Part shown: positions 26,926 to 34,867 of the stretch, in pieces
Numbering within the stretch: position 1 is the first letter of the stretch
Layout of the letters: each line of letters opens with the position of its first letter
Assembly (NCBI GenBank): GCA_020633435.1
Contig: JACKDP010000005.1
Span: forward strand, 62,001-126,000
DNA length: 64,000 nucleotides
DNA from: Myxococcales bacterium
GTDB taxonomy: Bacteria; Myxococcota_A; Bradymonadia; UBA7976; UBA1532
Direction: 5' to 3'
Position numbers and translations under genes: made by a program
The notes under the pieces: model-generated
Databases searched by the model: none
What the model saw: only the letters and a program-made list of their open reading frames with translations
What the model was told of the DNA's origin: nothing

Positions 26926-28406
26926 GCCGCGGCGGCCGCGGCGGCCTCGACCAGGGCCACGAGGGTCAGCACGCCGAAGCCGGTGCCGCCCTTGCGGATG
27001 TGGCCGTCATCCTTCTCGGCCAGCACGGGGCCGGCGATGTCCAGGTGGGCCCAGCGGCAGTCGCCCTTGAAGTGCTGGAGGAACTGCGCCGCGGTGATGG
27101 CGCCGCCCCACTGCCCACCCAGGTTGGTGATGTCGGCCCGGGCGCTCTTGATGGTCTCGGCCAGCTTCGGATCGAGGGGCAGCCGCCAGAGGCGCTCGTC
27201 GGCGACCTTGGCCGCCTCGGCGACCTCCGCCGCCAACCCCTCGTCATCACTGAACAAACCGCCGTAGTACTGGCCCAGGGCGACGAGGCAGGCCCCCGTC
27301 AGGGTGGCCAGGTTCACGATGGCGGCGGGCTTGAGCTTCGTCGCGTAGTGGATGCAGTCCGCCAGGACCAGGCGCCCCTCGGCGTCGGTGTTGAGGACCT
27401 CCACCGTCTTGCCCGAGTACATCGTGAGCACGTCGCTGGGCCGGTAGCTGTTGCCGCCCGGCATGTTCTCGCAGGCGCCGACGATGCCGTGCACGGGCAG
27501 GTCGGGCTGCAGCGCCACGATGGCCTGCATGGCCCCGAGCACCGCGGCCGAGCCAGCCATGTCGATGTACATCTCGATCTGCGACTTCGGGGGCTTGAGG
27601 CTCAGGCCGCCGCTGTCGAAGGTCAGGCCCTTGCCCACCAGGGCGATGGCCCCGTCGGTGCGGCCGCTGGGCGGCGTGTAGGTCAGGTGGATGAACCGCG
27701 GCTCCCGCGTGGCGCCCTGGCTCACGGCCACGAGCCCGCCCATGCCCTCCGCCTCGATCTCGGCGCGGGTCAGGACCTTGAGCGTCGTGCCCCGCGCTGT
27801 CGCGATGTCCCGCGCGACCTGGGCCAGGCGCTCGGGCGTGCAGACGTTCGGGGGCTCGTTGGTGAGCGTGCGGGCCAGGCAGACGGCGTCGGCCAGGCGC
27901 GTGGCGCGGCTGAAGGCGCCCTTGCCGGTGGCCTGGGTCAGCAGCGTGCCGCGCGTCACCTGGTGGCGCGGGGCGGCCTCGTCGTCGGCCTGCAGGGCGT
28001 TCCACCGGTAGCTGCCGAGGAGCAGCCCCAGCGTCACCGCCTCGAGGGCGTCGCCCGGCGGCACCAGCCCCACCTCGCCGTGGCGGTGGGCGAAGGCCTC
28101 GTCGGCGGCGCCCGCCGCGAAGTCGCGCAGGCCGGCGGGGGTGATCTTCCCCTTGTCGCCCAGGCCGATCAGCACCACCCGGGCCGCGGGCAGGCGGCCG
28201 ACGGTGTCGATCGCCACCTTCTGGCGCGGGCGACCCTTGAACAGCAGCCGCTCGGCGGCCGCGGACAGGGCGCCACCCAGGGCCTCGTCCAGGGCCTTCT
28301 CGGCAGCGGACGGTCCTTCGTCGGCGTACCGACCCACCGCCAGCACCGCGCTGGTGCCCGTACCGGCATACGTGGTGATCGGACCACCAAACGTGGACAG
28401 CTCCAT
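26922..28406 (-). CDS. pepA: Leucyl aminopeptidase (M17)
   Basis: 494 residues, cytosolic. The catalytic domain holds LVGKGLTFDSGGLSLKP with the metal-binding Lys and Asp, and the family signature NTDAEGRLVLADCIHYA with Asp and Glu ligands. It removes N-terminal residues from peptides using two metal ions. ATG 28406 is preferred over a GTG 18 bases upstream because a strong GAGGAGGAG ribosome site sits just before it. The Ala-rich tail (EAAAAAAA) is unusual but harmless. It is first in a minus-strand run with the Omp85-like, DUF4390-like and kinase genes. Confidence 0.95.
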   Translation of the reverse strand: MELSTFGGPITTYAGTGTSAVLAVGRYADEGPSAAEKALDEALGGALSAAAERLLFKGRPRQKVAIDTVGRLPAARVVLIGLGDKGKITPAGLRDFAAGAADEAFAHRHGEVGLVPPGDALEAVTLGLLLGSYRWNALQADDEAAPRHQVTRGTLLTQATGKGAFSRATRLADAVCLARTLTNEPPNVCTPERLAQVARDIATARGTTLKVLTRAEIEAEGMGGLVAVSQGATREPRFIHLTYTPPSGRTDGAIALVGKGLTFDSGGLSLKPPKSQIEMYIDMAGSAAVLGAMQAIVALQPDLPVHGIVGACENMPGGNSYRPSDVLTMYSGKTVEVLNTDAEGRLVLADCIHYATKLKPAAIVNLATLTGACLVALGQYYGGLFSDDEGLAAEVAEAAKVADERLWRLPLDPKLAETIKSARADITNLGGQWGGAITAAQFLQHFKGDCRWAHLDIAGPVLAEKDDGHIRKGGTGFGVLTLVALVEAAAAAAA

Positions 28407-28409
28407 CGG

Positions 28410-28418
28410 CTCCTCCTC
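28410..28418 (-). promoter_or_regulatory. Strong ribosome binding site fixing the pepA start
   Basis: GAGGAGGAG on the minus strand ends 3 bases before the ATG at 28406. Translation from the upstream GTG would place this site inside the coding region. Confidence 0.6.
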
Positions 28419-28438
28419 GCACATCGGGAACGCCGGGT

Positions 28439-28466
28439 TGTATCATCGCCCGTCCGGGGGCTGCAA
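28439..28466 (-). promoter_or_regulatory. Candidate sigma-70 promoter for pepA
   Basis: TTGCAG (28461-28466) and GATACA (28439-28444) on the minus strand are spaced by 16 bases, 33 bases upstream of the pepA ATG in the divergent gap with the TerB-like gene. Confidence 0.4.
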
Positions 28467-28511
28467 TCGAGCGCGTGTCCCCGGCCCGACAGGCCCCCCG
28501 GCGGAGACCCG

Positions 28512-29270
28512 ATGTACGAGACGCACAGCCCCTCCCAGCGGTTGCTCTTCTGCCGCGCGGTCGCGAACCTCAGCGCCGCGGACGGCCGCTTCGTCGAGGG
28601 CGAGCGCGCCGAGCTGGACGATCTGGTCTACGCCCTCGGCTTCGATCCCGAGGATCCGGTGGTGCAGCGGGCGGTGGCCACGGAGCTGATGGCTCCCGGC
28701 CCCATCGGCCCCCTCGTCGCCGGCATCCGCGCGGATTCATTGCGTTTCGGGCTCCTGTGCAAGCTGGTGGACGTGGCCTGGATCGACGACGAGCTGCACC
28801 CCGCGGAGCGCAGCCGGCTGGTGGAGGTCTGCGCGACGTTCGGGTTCGAGCCGGCCTGGGTGGACGATCTGCACGCCTTCTTCAAGGCCCCGCCCCTGGA
28901 CGCGCCGGCGGCGCCGACGATCCTGCAGGCGGCCGTCACGATGGCCGGGGCCGACGGGGTGGAGCGCCCCGCCGAGCGCCGCCGCCTGACCCGGCTCGCC
29001 GCGCACCTGGGCCTGGGGCCCGCCGAGGTGGCCGCCGCCGAGGCCCGGGCCGACACCGCGCCGCCGCCCCGGCTGGCCTCCCGTGCCGCCCGGCTGTACC
29101 TGCTGCGGGTGCTCATCGAGGTGGTCCTGGTGGACGGCGAGGTCCACCCGGCCGAGCGGGCCGCCCTGGCCGCCGCGGGCGCCGCGCTGGAGCTCACGCC
29201 GCTCCAGACCGACGTGCTGGTGGAGCTGGGCCTCGATCTGGGCCGCTCCGACCGCGCCCTCCTGGGCTGA
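28512..29270 (+). CDS. Tandem TerB-like domain protein
   Basis: 252 residues, all-helical and cytosolic. Two TerB-like repeats are readable: LLFCRAVANLSAADGRFVEG with VDVAWIDDELHPAERSRL (residues about 10-110), then AVTMAGADGVERPAERRRL with EVVLVDGEVHPAERAAL (about 140-250). The acidic D-G-x-hydrophobic-x-x-x-E pattern is the TerB metal-associated signature. Function in this family is poorly known (stress and tellurite-associated systems). The TGA shares a base with the next ATG (TGATG), so it is co-translated with the NFACT gene. Confidence 0.8.
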   Translation: MYETHSPSQRLLFCRAVANLSAADGRFVEGERAELDDLVYALGFDPEDPVVQRAVATELMAPGPIGPLVAGIRADSLRFGLLCKLVDVAWIDDELHPAERSRLVEVCATFGFEPAWVDDLHAFFKAPPLDAPAAPTILQAAVTMAGADGVERPAERRRLTRLAAHLGLGPAEVAAAEARADTAPPPRLASRAARLYLLRVLIEVVLVDGEVHPAERAALAAAGAALELTPLQTDVLVELGLDLGRSDRALLG

Positions 29271-30652
29271 TGCTGGGCCGCGCCGACGTCGCCGCCCTGG
29301 TGGCGGCGCTCAAGCCGCGCGTGGACGGCGGGCAGATCCAGCGCATCCGCGAGCCGGACGACCAGACGGTGGTGCTCTCGGTCCGGGTGCCCGGCCAGAC
29401 TACGCACCTCGTCCTCAGCGCCGCCCCGGAGCGGGCCCGCATCGCGGCGGCGCCGGAGGCGACGGTGACGCTCCCCGAGCCCACGACGCTGGGCCGGTGG
29501 CTGCGGCGGGCGGCCCGGGGCCGGCGCCTCACGGTGCTGGAGCAGCTCGGCGACGACCGGATCGTGGCGGTGCGCTTCCCCGAGGGCGCGCTCATCGCCG
29601 AGCTGGGGCGGGCGCCCGCGCTCTACGCCGTCGATCCGGCGGGCCGCATCGTGGCCGCGAGCCGTCGCCTGCCGCGCACCGAGCGCGAGCTGCGCCCGGG
29701 CCGGCCCTGGACGCCCCCGCCGGCCCCACCGGCGGACGGGGCGCCGGCCCGGTTCACCGATCCCGAGGCGGTCGAGGCGGCGCTGGGCGCGCTGGCGCCG
29801 GGGGGCCGCGACGTGGCCCGGGACCGGCTAGGAGGCCGCACGCGCAAGCGCTTGATCCGCTTGCAGAAAAACGTGCAGGACGACGTGGCCCGCACCCTGG
29901 ACGCGGCGCGCTGGCGCCGGCACGGCGAGCTGCTCGTGGCCCAGCAGCACGCGGCGCCTCGGGGGGCGACGGTGGCCCACGTCGTCGACTGGTACGCCGA
30001 GGGCGCGCCGACGGTGGAGGTGCCGCTGGATCCGGCGCTGGACGCGGCCGGCAACGCCGCGCGCTGCTTCCAGCGGTACCGCAAGGCGGCCGCGGGGGCG
30101 GAGAAGGCGGCGGCGCGGCTCGCCGAGGTCGACGCCGCGCTGGCGACGCTGGACGCGCTGCTCGCGCGGGAGCTGGACGCGGCGTCGCTGGAGGCCGCGC
30201 TGGTGGAGGCGGGCCTGCACCGGCCCCCGCCCCCGCCGCCCCGGGCCCGCCAGCGGGAAGCCCGGCTGCCGTTTCGGCCCTACACCAGCAAGGCCGGCGA
30301 GCTCATCCGGGTGGGCCGCGGGGGCGTGGACAACCACGACACCACGTTCCACCACGCCCGGGGGAACGACCACTGGCTGCACGTCCGCGACGCCGCCGGG
30401 GCCCACGTCATCGTGCCCGAGCCCGGCCGCGGGCGGGAGCCGCACCCCGAGACGCTGCTCGACGCCGCCGCCCTGGCCATCCACCACTCGAAGCTGCGGG
30501 GCGAGCCGGGCGCCGAGGTCACGCACACGCGGCGCAAGCATGTGCGGGCGGTGCAGGGGGCCCCCGGCCGGGTGACGGTGGCGGACGCGCGGGCGCTGAC
30601 GGTGCCGGATCTGGCGGCGCGCATCGAGCGGCTGGAGCCCCGAAAGACCTAG
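29270..30652 (+). CDS. NFACT-family (RqcH/FbpA-like) protein
   Basis: 460 residues. The N-terminal NFACT-N-like part (1 to about 180) is followed by a predicted coiled coil (about 190-320, helical with QRYRKAAAGAEKAAARLAEV) and a clear NFACT-R domain. The latter reads ELIRVGRGGVDNHDTTFHH, NDHWLHVRDAAGAHVIVPEP, then AIHHSKLRGEPGAEVTHT. RqcH binds stalled 50S-peptidyl-tRNA complexes and adds C-terminal alanine tails for degradation. The protein is shorter than typical RqcH (about 550), and its N-domain looks diverged, so activity is uncertain. It follows the TerB-like gene with a one-base overlap. Confidence 0.85.
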   Translation: MLGRADVAALVAALKPRVDGGQIQRIREPDDQTVVLSVRVPGQTTHLVLSAAPERARIAAAPEATVTLPEPTTLGRWLRRAARGRRLTVLEQLGDDRIVAVRFPEGALIAELGRAPALYAVDPAGRIVAASRRLPRTERELRPGRPWTPPPAPPADGAPARFTDPEAVEAALGALAPGGRDVARDRLGGRTRKRLIRLQKNVQDDVARTLDAARWRRHGELLVAQQHAAPRGATVAHVVDWYAEGAPTVEVPLDPALDAAGNAARCFQRYRKAAAGAEKAAARLAEVDAALATLDALLARELDAASLEAALVEAGLHRPPPPPPRARQREARLPFRPYTSKAGELIRVGRGGVDNHDTTFHHARGNDHWLHVRDAAGAHVIVPEPGRGREPHPETLLDAAALAIHHSKLRGEPGAEVTHTRRKHVRAVQGAPGRVTVADARALTVPDLAARIERLEPRKT

Positions 30653-30716
30653 GCCGCGCGGATTGCGGCCCGGCAGGCCCGTCGCTACGCTGCCCCGAGC
30701 GGGGGAGGACACGACG

Positions 30717-32366
30717 ATGACGCGACGCCTGGTGGCCCTGGGCCTGGGTCTGGCCCTGGTGGCCTGCACGGATGACGAGGCCGCCACGCCGGGGCCGGGG
30801 GCCGAGGCCCCGCACGCCACGGCGCCGGGCTTCGTGCAGCTCTACGAGCGGCTGTTCCTGCCGTCGTGCGCGGCCCAGGCCTGCCACGGGTCGGCCCGGG
30901 GGGTCGCGGGCCTCAGCTTCGCCGAGCCCCGGGCCGCGTACGCCACGCTCACGACGGTCACCCCCGTCAACCCGGTGGCGGCCGAGCGGGGCGACGCGCT
31001 GGTCGCGCCGGGCGACGTCGAGCGCTCGTTCCTCTGGCACAAGCTGCACACCGACAACACCAGCCTGACCATCGAGGGGCTCGGCGCCCGGATGCCCCTT
31101 GGCGGGGCCGGCGCGCCGGGGGAGCGGACGCTGGCCGCCCTGCGCGCGTGGATCGAGGCGGGGGCCCCGTACACCGGCCAGGACTTCGACGCCGACTTCA
31201 CCCAGAACGAGGACACCAGCCACTACGTCGCCTGCGACGCCCAGGACGCCGCCGGCCTGCGGGCCTGCTTCGGCGAGGCGCCGGGCCCCGACGTGGTGCG
31301 CTACTACAGCGATCCCCTTGTGATTCCGGCACGTTCCGAGGTGCAGATCTGCACGTACCTGGACGAGGAGACGACGGAGACGCGGGCCTTCCGCAGCTTC
31401 CGGGCCCGGCAGATGACGGGCGGGCACCACAGCGCCCTGTACGTCGCGTTCCAGGCCGAGCCGCCCGGCGTCCGCAGCTGCACCGGGGCCGCGATGACCA
31501 ACCTGCGCATCCTGGCGGGCGCGTTCTCGGGGACGGATGGCCTGGTGCCGGACGACGTGCGGCTGGAGCTGCCGGCGGGGCGGCAGGTGGTGCTGCAGAG
31601 CCACTACATCAACCCGACGGACGCCCCCATCACGGTCATGGACGCGGTGGAGCTCAGCCTCACGACGGCCGAGGCCACGCCGGTGCTGGCCGACTCCTTC
31701 GTGCTGAACATGGACCGGTTCGAGATCCCGGCGGGGGCGGTGGGCTACGAGCATGGCAACGGGGCCGGGTGCCGGGTGGGGCGGGAGATCGCGCTGCACT
31801 CCATCCAGCTGCACACCCACGAGCACGGCGTCTACATGGAGCTGGTGCGCACGCCCGCGGATGGCCCGCCCGAGGTCCTGCTGAGCGAGACGGATGGCAT
31901 CCTGATGCGGGAGGGGGCGGCGGCCCGGCTGCTGGATCCGGCGCTGACGCTGCACCCCGACGACCGGCTGTCGGTGCGGTGCCGGTTCGACAACCCGGGC
32001 CTGGAGGCGCTGGGCTTCCCCGATGAGATGTGCGCGGCGTTCATGTACTACTCGCCGGGGGAGGGCTTCCTGCTCTGTGACGACGAGGCGACGGCCCCGG
32101 AGATCCTGGGCGGTGGCGGGGATGGGGAGGGCTGCGTGGCCCCGGACGCGCCGGGCAACGAGCGCGGGGTGGGGCGGGCGTGCACGGCCGGCGGCAACGA
32201 GTGCGTGGGCAACGGGGACGCGCGCCTCTGCCTCGCCACCTTCGACGCCCGGGCCAACTTCTGCAGCCTGTTCGGGTGCATGGTCGACGCCGACTGCGGC
32301 GCGGGGGCCGTCTGCCTGGACCAGGACGTCGCGTCGGCCTGCGTCCCCGTGCAGTGCGCCGACTGA
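30717..32366 (+). CDS. Lipoprotein: cytochrome-c-like domain plus copper type II monooxygenase-like domain
   Basis: 549 residues. The lipobox LVAC ends at Cys17. A cytochrome-c-like domain (about 40-150) has a CX4CH haem motif (Cys51, Cys56, His57) and a possible Met ligand in ARMPLGG. Residues about 165-450 match peptidylglycine-monooxygenase-like folds: His237-His238 (TGGHHSALY) and His296 (QSHYINP) for the first copper, His366 and His368 (QLHTHEH) plus Met438 (DEMCAAFMYY) for the second. A Cys-rich tail follows. It should sit in the outer membrane or periplasm and hydroxylate or otherwise oxidise an unknown substrate. ATG 30717 is preceded by GGGGGAGG. Confidence 0.82.
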   Translation: MTRRLVALGLGLALVACTDDEAATPGPGAEAPHATAPGFVQLYERLFLPSCAAQACHGSARGVAGLSFAEPRAAYATLTTVTPVNPVAAERGDALVAPGDVERSFLWHKLHTDNTSLTIEGLGARMPLGGAGAPGERTLAALRAWIEAGAPYTGQDFDADFTQNEDTSHYVACDAQDAAGLRACFGEAPGPDVVRYYSDPLVIPARSEVQICTYLDEETTETRAFRSFRARQMTGGHHSALYVAFQAEPPGVRSCTGAAMTNLRILAGAFSGTDGLVPDDVRLELPAGRQVVLQSHYINPTDAPITVMDAVELSLTTAEATPVLADSFVLNMDRFEIPAGAVGYEHGNGAGCRVGREIALHSIQLHTHEHGVYMELVRTPADGPPEVLLSETDGILMREGAAARLLDPALTLHPDDRLSVRCRFDNPGLEALGFPDEMCAAFMYYSPGEGFLLCDDEATAPEILGGGGDGEGCVAPDAPGNERGVGRACTAGGNECVGNGDARLCLATFDARANFCSLFGCMVDADCGAGAVCLDQDVASACVPVQCAD

Positions 32367-32872
32367 CGGGCCTGCTGGCGCTGGCCCTGTGGGCCTGCGA
32401 TGACGCTCCGCCGCCGTGCGCCGAGCCGGGCGCCCTGATCGCCGATCCGACGGCCTGGCGGGTGCTGAGCGACGCCACGGATCCGTTCGGCCCCGCCGCG
32501 GATCGCTGCCCCCCGGCGGCCCACCGTGTCGAGACCAGCCCCGAACGCCGCTGGCACGAGATCCAGACGACCGCCTGCCACCGGGCCACCCTCGCCCAGC
32601 CCGCGCAGGTGGCCGTGTGCGCGGGCCACACCGTGCGCCTCGACGTCTGGCACTTCCCCATCACGCACACGGAAGAGGACTGGTCGCTGGAGGTGCGGGT
32701 CGGTGGCGAGGCGGTGATCGCGTACCAGGCCCCGGTGCCACGCGAGGCTGGCCTGGTGACGCTGCGGGGGGTGGCCCCGGGCGGGCGGGCGGCCGACGCC
32801 GAGGTCACCCTTCGGCTGGCCAACCACGGGACAAACGCCTGGAATCTCTACGATTTGTACGTCGAGGAGTGA
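32354..32872 (+). CDS. Small lipoprotein next to the copper monooxygenase-like gene
   Basis: 172 residues from GTG 32354, which overlaps the preceding gene by 13 bases. A short lipoprotein signal (RRLTGLLALALWAC, Cys15) is followed by a beta-rich domain with paired cysteines (CAEPGAL, RCPPAAHR, TACHRATL, VAVCAGHT), suggesting disulfides. The C-terminal half, TVRLDVWHFPITHTEEDW to NLYDLYVEE, looks like a jelly-roll or carbohydrate-binding style sandwich. No family is recognised. Overlap with the oxidase gene suggests a joint function on the cell surface. Confidence 0.65.
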   Translation: MRRLTGLLALALWACDDAPPPCAEPGALIADPTAWRVLSDATDPFGPAADRCPPAAHRVETSPERRWHEIQTTACHRATLAQPAQVAVCAGHTVRLDVWHFPITHTEEDWSLEVRVGGEAVIAYQAPVPREAGLVTLRGVAPGGRAADAEVTLRLANHGTNAWNLYDLYVEE

Positions 32873-32877
32873 GCCGG

Positions 32878-33789
32878 TCAGACCCGGGGCCAGATGCGGT
32901 GGACGCCCAGGACGTTGGACGTCTGGTGCTGGTACCGCTGGGCGAAGATCTCCCAGCCGTGGGGGCCGCGCCGCCCGATGATGGCGGCGCGCACTTCCGC
33001 GCCGCCGACGTAGGGGTAGTCCTTGCGGCCCCAGATGACGGCGCCGGGCCCGAGGTAGAGCGACTCCAGGTGGTCCTGCAGGGGCACGCCGTCGCCGCCG
33101 AAGCCGTTGGGCTTGATGTGGGTGCACTCCACGTGGCCGGCGTTCTCGCGGATGACGAAGGCGCAGCCCGAGAGCTGCCCGGTGGTCATGTGGGACGCGC
33201 CGGCCAGGCGGTGGAGCTTGCCGGTGATGTCGTCGGCGGTGGAGTGCGGCGCCACGTCGGTGTGCATGGCGATGGAGACGGCGCGCCAGGTGGGCCCGCG
33301 CACCTGCGGGCTGATGGTGTACTTCGTCGCGGCCGCGTGCACCCCGAGGCCGGCGACGAGGTAGTCGTAGAGGAAGGTCGGGTCGCCGCAGCCGTACTGC
33401 ACGTGGAAGTCCGTCGGCCCGTCCGGCGCCCCCGCGATGTAGAGGGGGGTGCGCATCATCGCCTGGCGCGGGTCGCTGTTGAGGCTCGTGACCACCGGTT
33501 CGCAGTGGACGTAGGAGAAGATCTCCTGGTCCGCCGCCGGCACCTGCACCTTGGCCTCGGCCTTCACGTAGTTGACCAGCTCGACCATGGCCGCGCCCCG
33601 GATGGAGGTCATCCAGCTCGGCTTGGTGGCCTGCCAGGCGAGGATGGCGCGGGCCAGGGCGCGCAGCCGCATGCTCGACTTGCCGTTGAGGTAGGCGGTC
33701 AGGGCGGCGTCGACCTGGAGCAGCCCCGGGCTGCGCGGGTGGAACACCTTGCCCGAGGTCGTGCCCCACTGGTTCGGGTTGAATGGCAT
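32878..33789 (-). CDS. Putative CNF1/BLF1-like glutamine deamidase toxin
   Basis: 303 residues from ATG 33789, chosen because GAGG lies 8 bases upstream. There is no signal peptide or membrane helix. The segment QLSGCAFVIRENAGHVECTH has Cys209 in an LSGC motif and His224 exactly 15 residues later. The CNF1/DNT/BLF1 deamidase group uses a Cys in this motif and a His about 12-15 residues on (CNF1 Cys866/His881). The surroundings are beta-rich (VIWGRKDYPYVGGAEVRAAI), fitting that fold. Family members deamidate glutamines of host Rho GTPases or eIF4A. Nothing else identifies it; an N-terminal helical part of about 120 residues may serve delivery. The call is a motif-based hypothesis. It ends 5 bases from the convergent lipoprotein gene. 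Confidence 0.5.
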   Translation of the reverse strand: MPFNPNQWGTTSGKVFHPRSPGLLQVDAALTAYLNGKSSMRLRALARAILAWQATKPSWMTSIRGAAMVELVNYVKAEAKVQVPAADQEIFSYVHCEPVVTSLNSDPRQAMMRTPLYIAGAPDGPTDFHVQYGCGDPTFLYDYLVAGLGVHAAATKYTISPQVRGPTWRAVSIAMHTDVAPHSTADDITGKLHRLAGASHMTTGQLSGCAFVIRENAGHVECTHIKPNGFGGDGVPLQDHLESLYLGPGAVIWGRKDYPYVGGAEVRAAIIGRRGPHGWEIFAQRYQHQTSNVLGVHRIWPRV

Positions 33790-33899
33790 GGGTGGAACCT
33801 CGCTGCGCCAGTCCGGGCGCACCCGGACAGTCAACGCCGACGGGCGTCCGGCTGCAAGCCTCCTGCGACCCGGTCGGGGGCCACGGCATCCACGGCGCC

Positions 33900-34202
33900 A
33901 TGGACACCCTCCGCACGCTCCGCCTCGTGGCCCTCCTCGAAGGCTGCTCCTTCGTCCTCCTGCTCGCGGTGGCCATGCCCCTCAAGTACGCCTTCGACCT
34001 GCCGCAGGCCGTCCGCGTCGTGGGCATGGGCCATGGCGTGCTGTTCATCCTCTTCTGCCTGGTGACGCTGCGGGTGAGCGCGGCCCAGGGCTGGGCGGGG
34101 GGCCGCACCGCGCGGACGCTGCTCGCGTCGCTGCTGCCGTGGGGGCCGTTCCTGCTGGCGCGAGAGCTGGATCGCGAGCTGCGCCCGGCGGCGAGCGCCT
34201 GA
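33900..34202 (+). CDS. DUF3817 family small membrane protein
   Basis: 100 residues with about three membrane helices. The pattern LRLVALLEGCSFVLLL, then AMPLKYAF and VVGMGHGVLFILF, is that of DUF3817 (YdzA-like) proteins, found as integral membrane proteins of unknown role. ATG 33900 is used because family sequence begins at RTLRLVALLEG; the longer frame overlaps the divergent deamidase-like gene. An immunity role toward that neighbour cannot be excluded, but DUF3817 is common outside toxin loci. Confidence 0.8.
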   Translation: MDTLRTLRLVALLEGCSFVLLLAVAMPLKYAFDLPQAVRVVGMGHGVLFILFCLVTLRVSAAQGWAGGRTARTLLASLLPWGPFLLARELDRELRPAASA

Positions 34203-34208
34203 CGGCGG

Positions 34209-34808
34209 CTACGGGCCCGGGCGCATGCGGCGCCGCTCCACCCACTCATTGCGATTCGCGGCGTGGCCCACGTAGCGGACGAGGTAGGCCTCATCGCCGC
34301 GGCGGTCGAGGATCTCGGCGTCGTACCAGACGCCCTGCCACTTCACCTGGATGCGCTGGCCGACGCGGTAGGTGGGGCCCCCGGCCGGGTCATCCTGGAC
34401 CAGGCGGATCCGCCTGGTCGGCACCAGGTCATCGTTGCGTGCGCCGACCCCCAGGAAGTGGACCCGCCAGCCATCGGGGCGCGACGTCAGGAGGCTGGCC
34501 GGGAGCCACTGATCGGCCACCCGCACCACGACCCGGGCGCCGACCCGGAGGCGCAGGCTGTGCTGGGTCCGGAGGCGGCGCAGCGGGACGACGCCTTCGC
34601 GGCCGAGGTCCTCGTTGCGGACGCGGCACTGCTCACCCGCTGGCTGGAGGACGGTCGCGACCCACCAGACGCGGTCGGCGCCCAGGACGAAGGCGGGGGC
34701 GCCGGGGACGCACTCGAAGGCCGCGGCCGGGTGGGCGAGCACGAGGCCCGCGAGGACGAGCCAGCCGGCGTGGCGAGCGGCTCGACGGACGGCGGGGCGC
34801 TCCAGCAT
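34209..34808 (-). CDS. Exported protein with a Tudor/chromo-like domain
   Basis: 199 residues. A signal peptide (about residues 1-32, ending AHPAAA) precedes two or three small beta barrels. The last (about 148-195) has VKWQGVWYDAEILDRRGDEA then YLVRYVGHAANRNEWV, the aromatic-cage pattern of Tudor-knot/chromo barrel domains. The middle segment (WWVATVLQPAGEQCRVRNED) looks like a related barrel. Tudor-like folds are rare in secreted bacterial proteins; the ligand is unknown. The gene converges with the DUF3817 gene, 6 bases apart. Confidence 0.65.
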   Translation of the reverse strand: MLERPAVRRAARHAGWLVLAGLVLAHPAAAFECVPGAPAFVLGADRVWWVATVLQPAGEQCRVRNEDLGREGVVPLRRLRTQHSLRLRVGARVVVRVADQWLPASLLTSRPDGWRVHFLGVGARNDDLVPTRRIRLVQDDPAGGPTYRVGQRIQVKWQGVWYDAEILDRRGDEAYLVRYVGHAANRNEWVERRRMRPGP

Positions 34809-34867
34809 GGGTGTCTCTCCCGTCGCTCTGTTCGACACACCCGGTGAGCATAGCAGACCGCGGCGGG

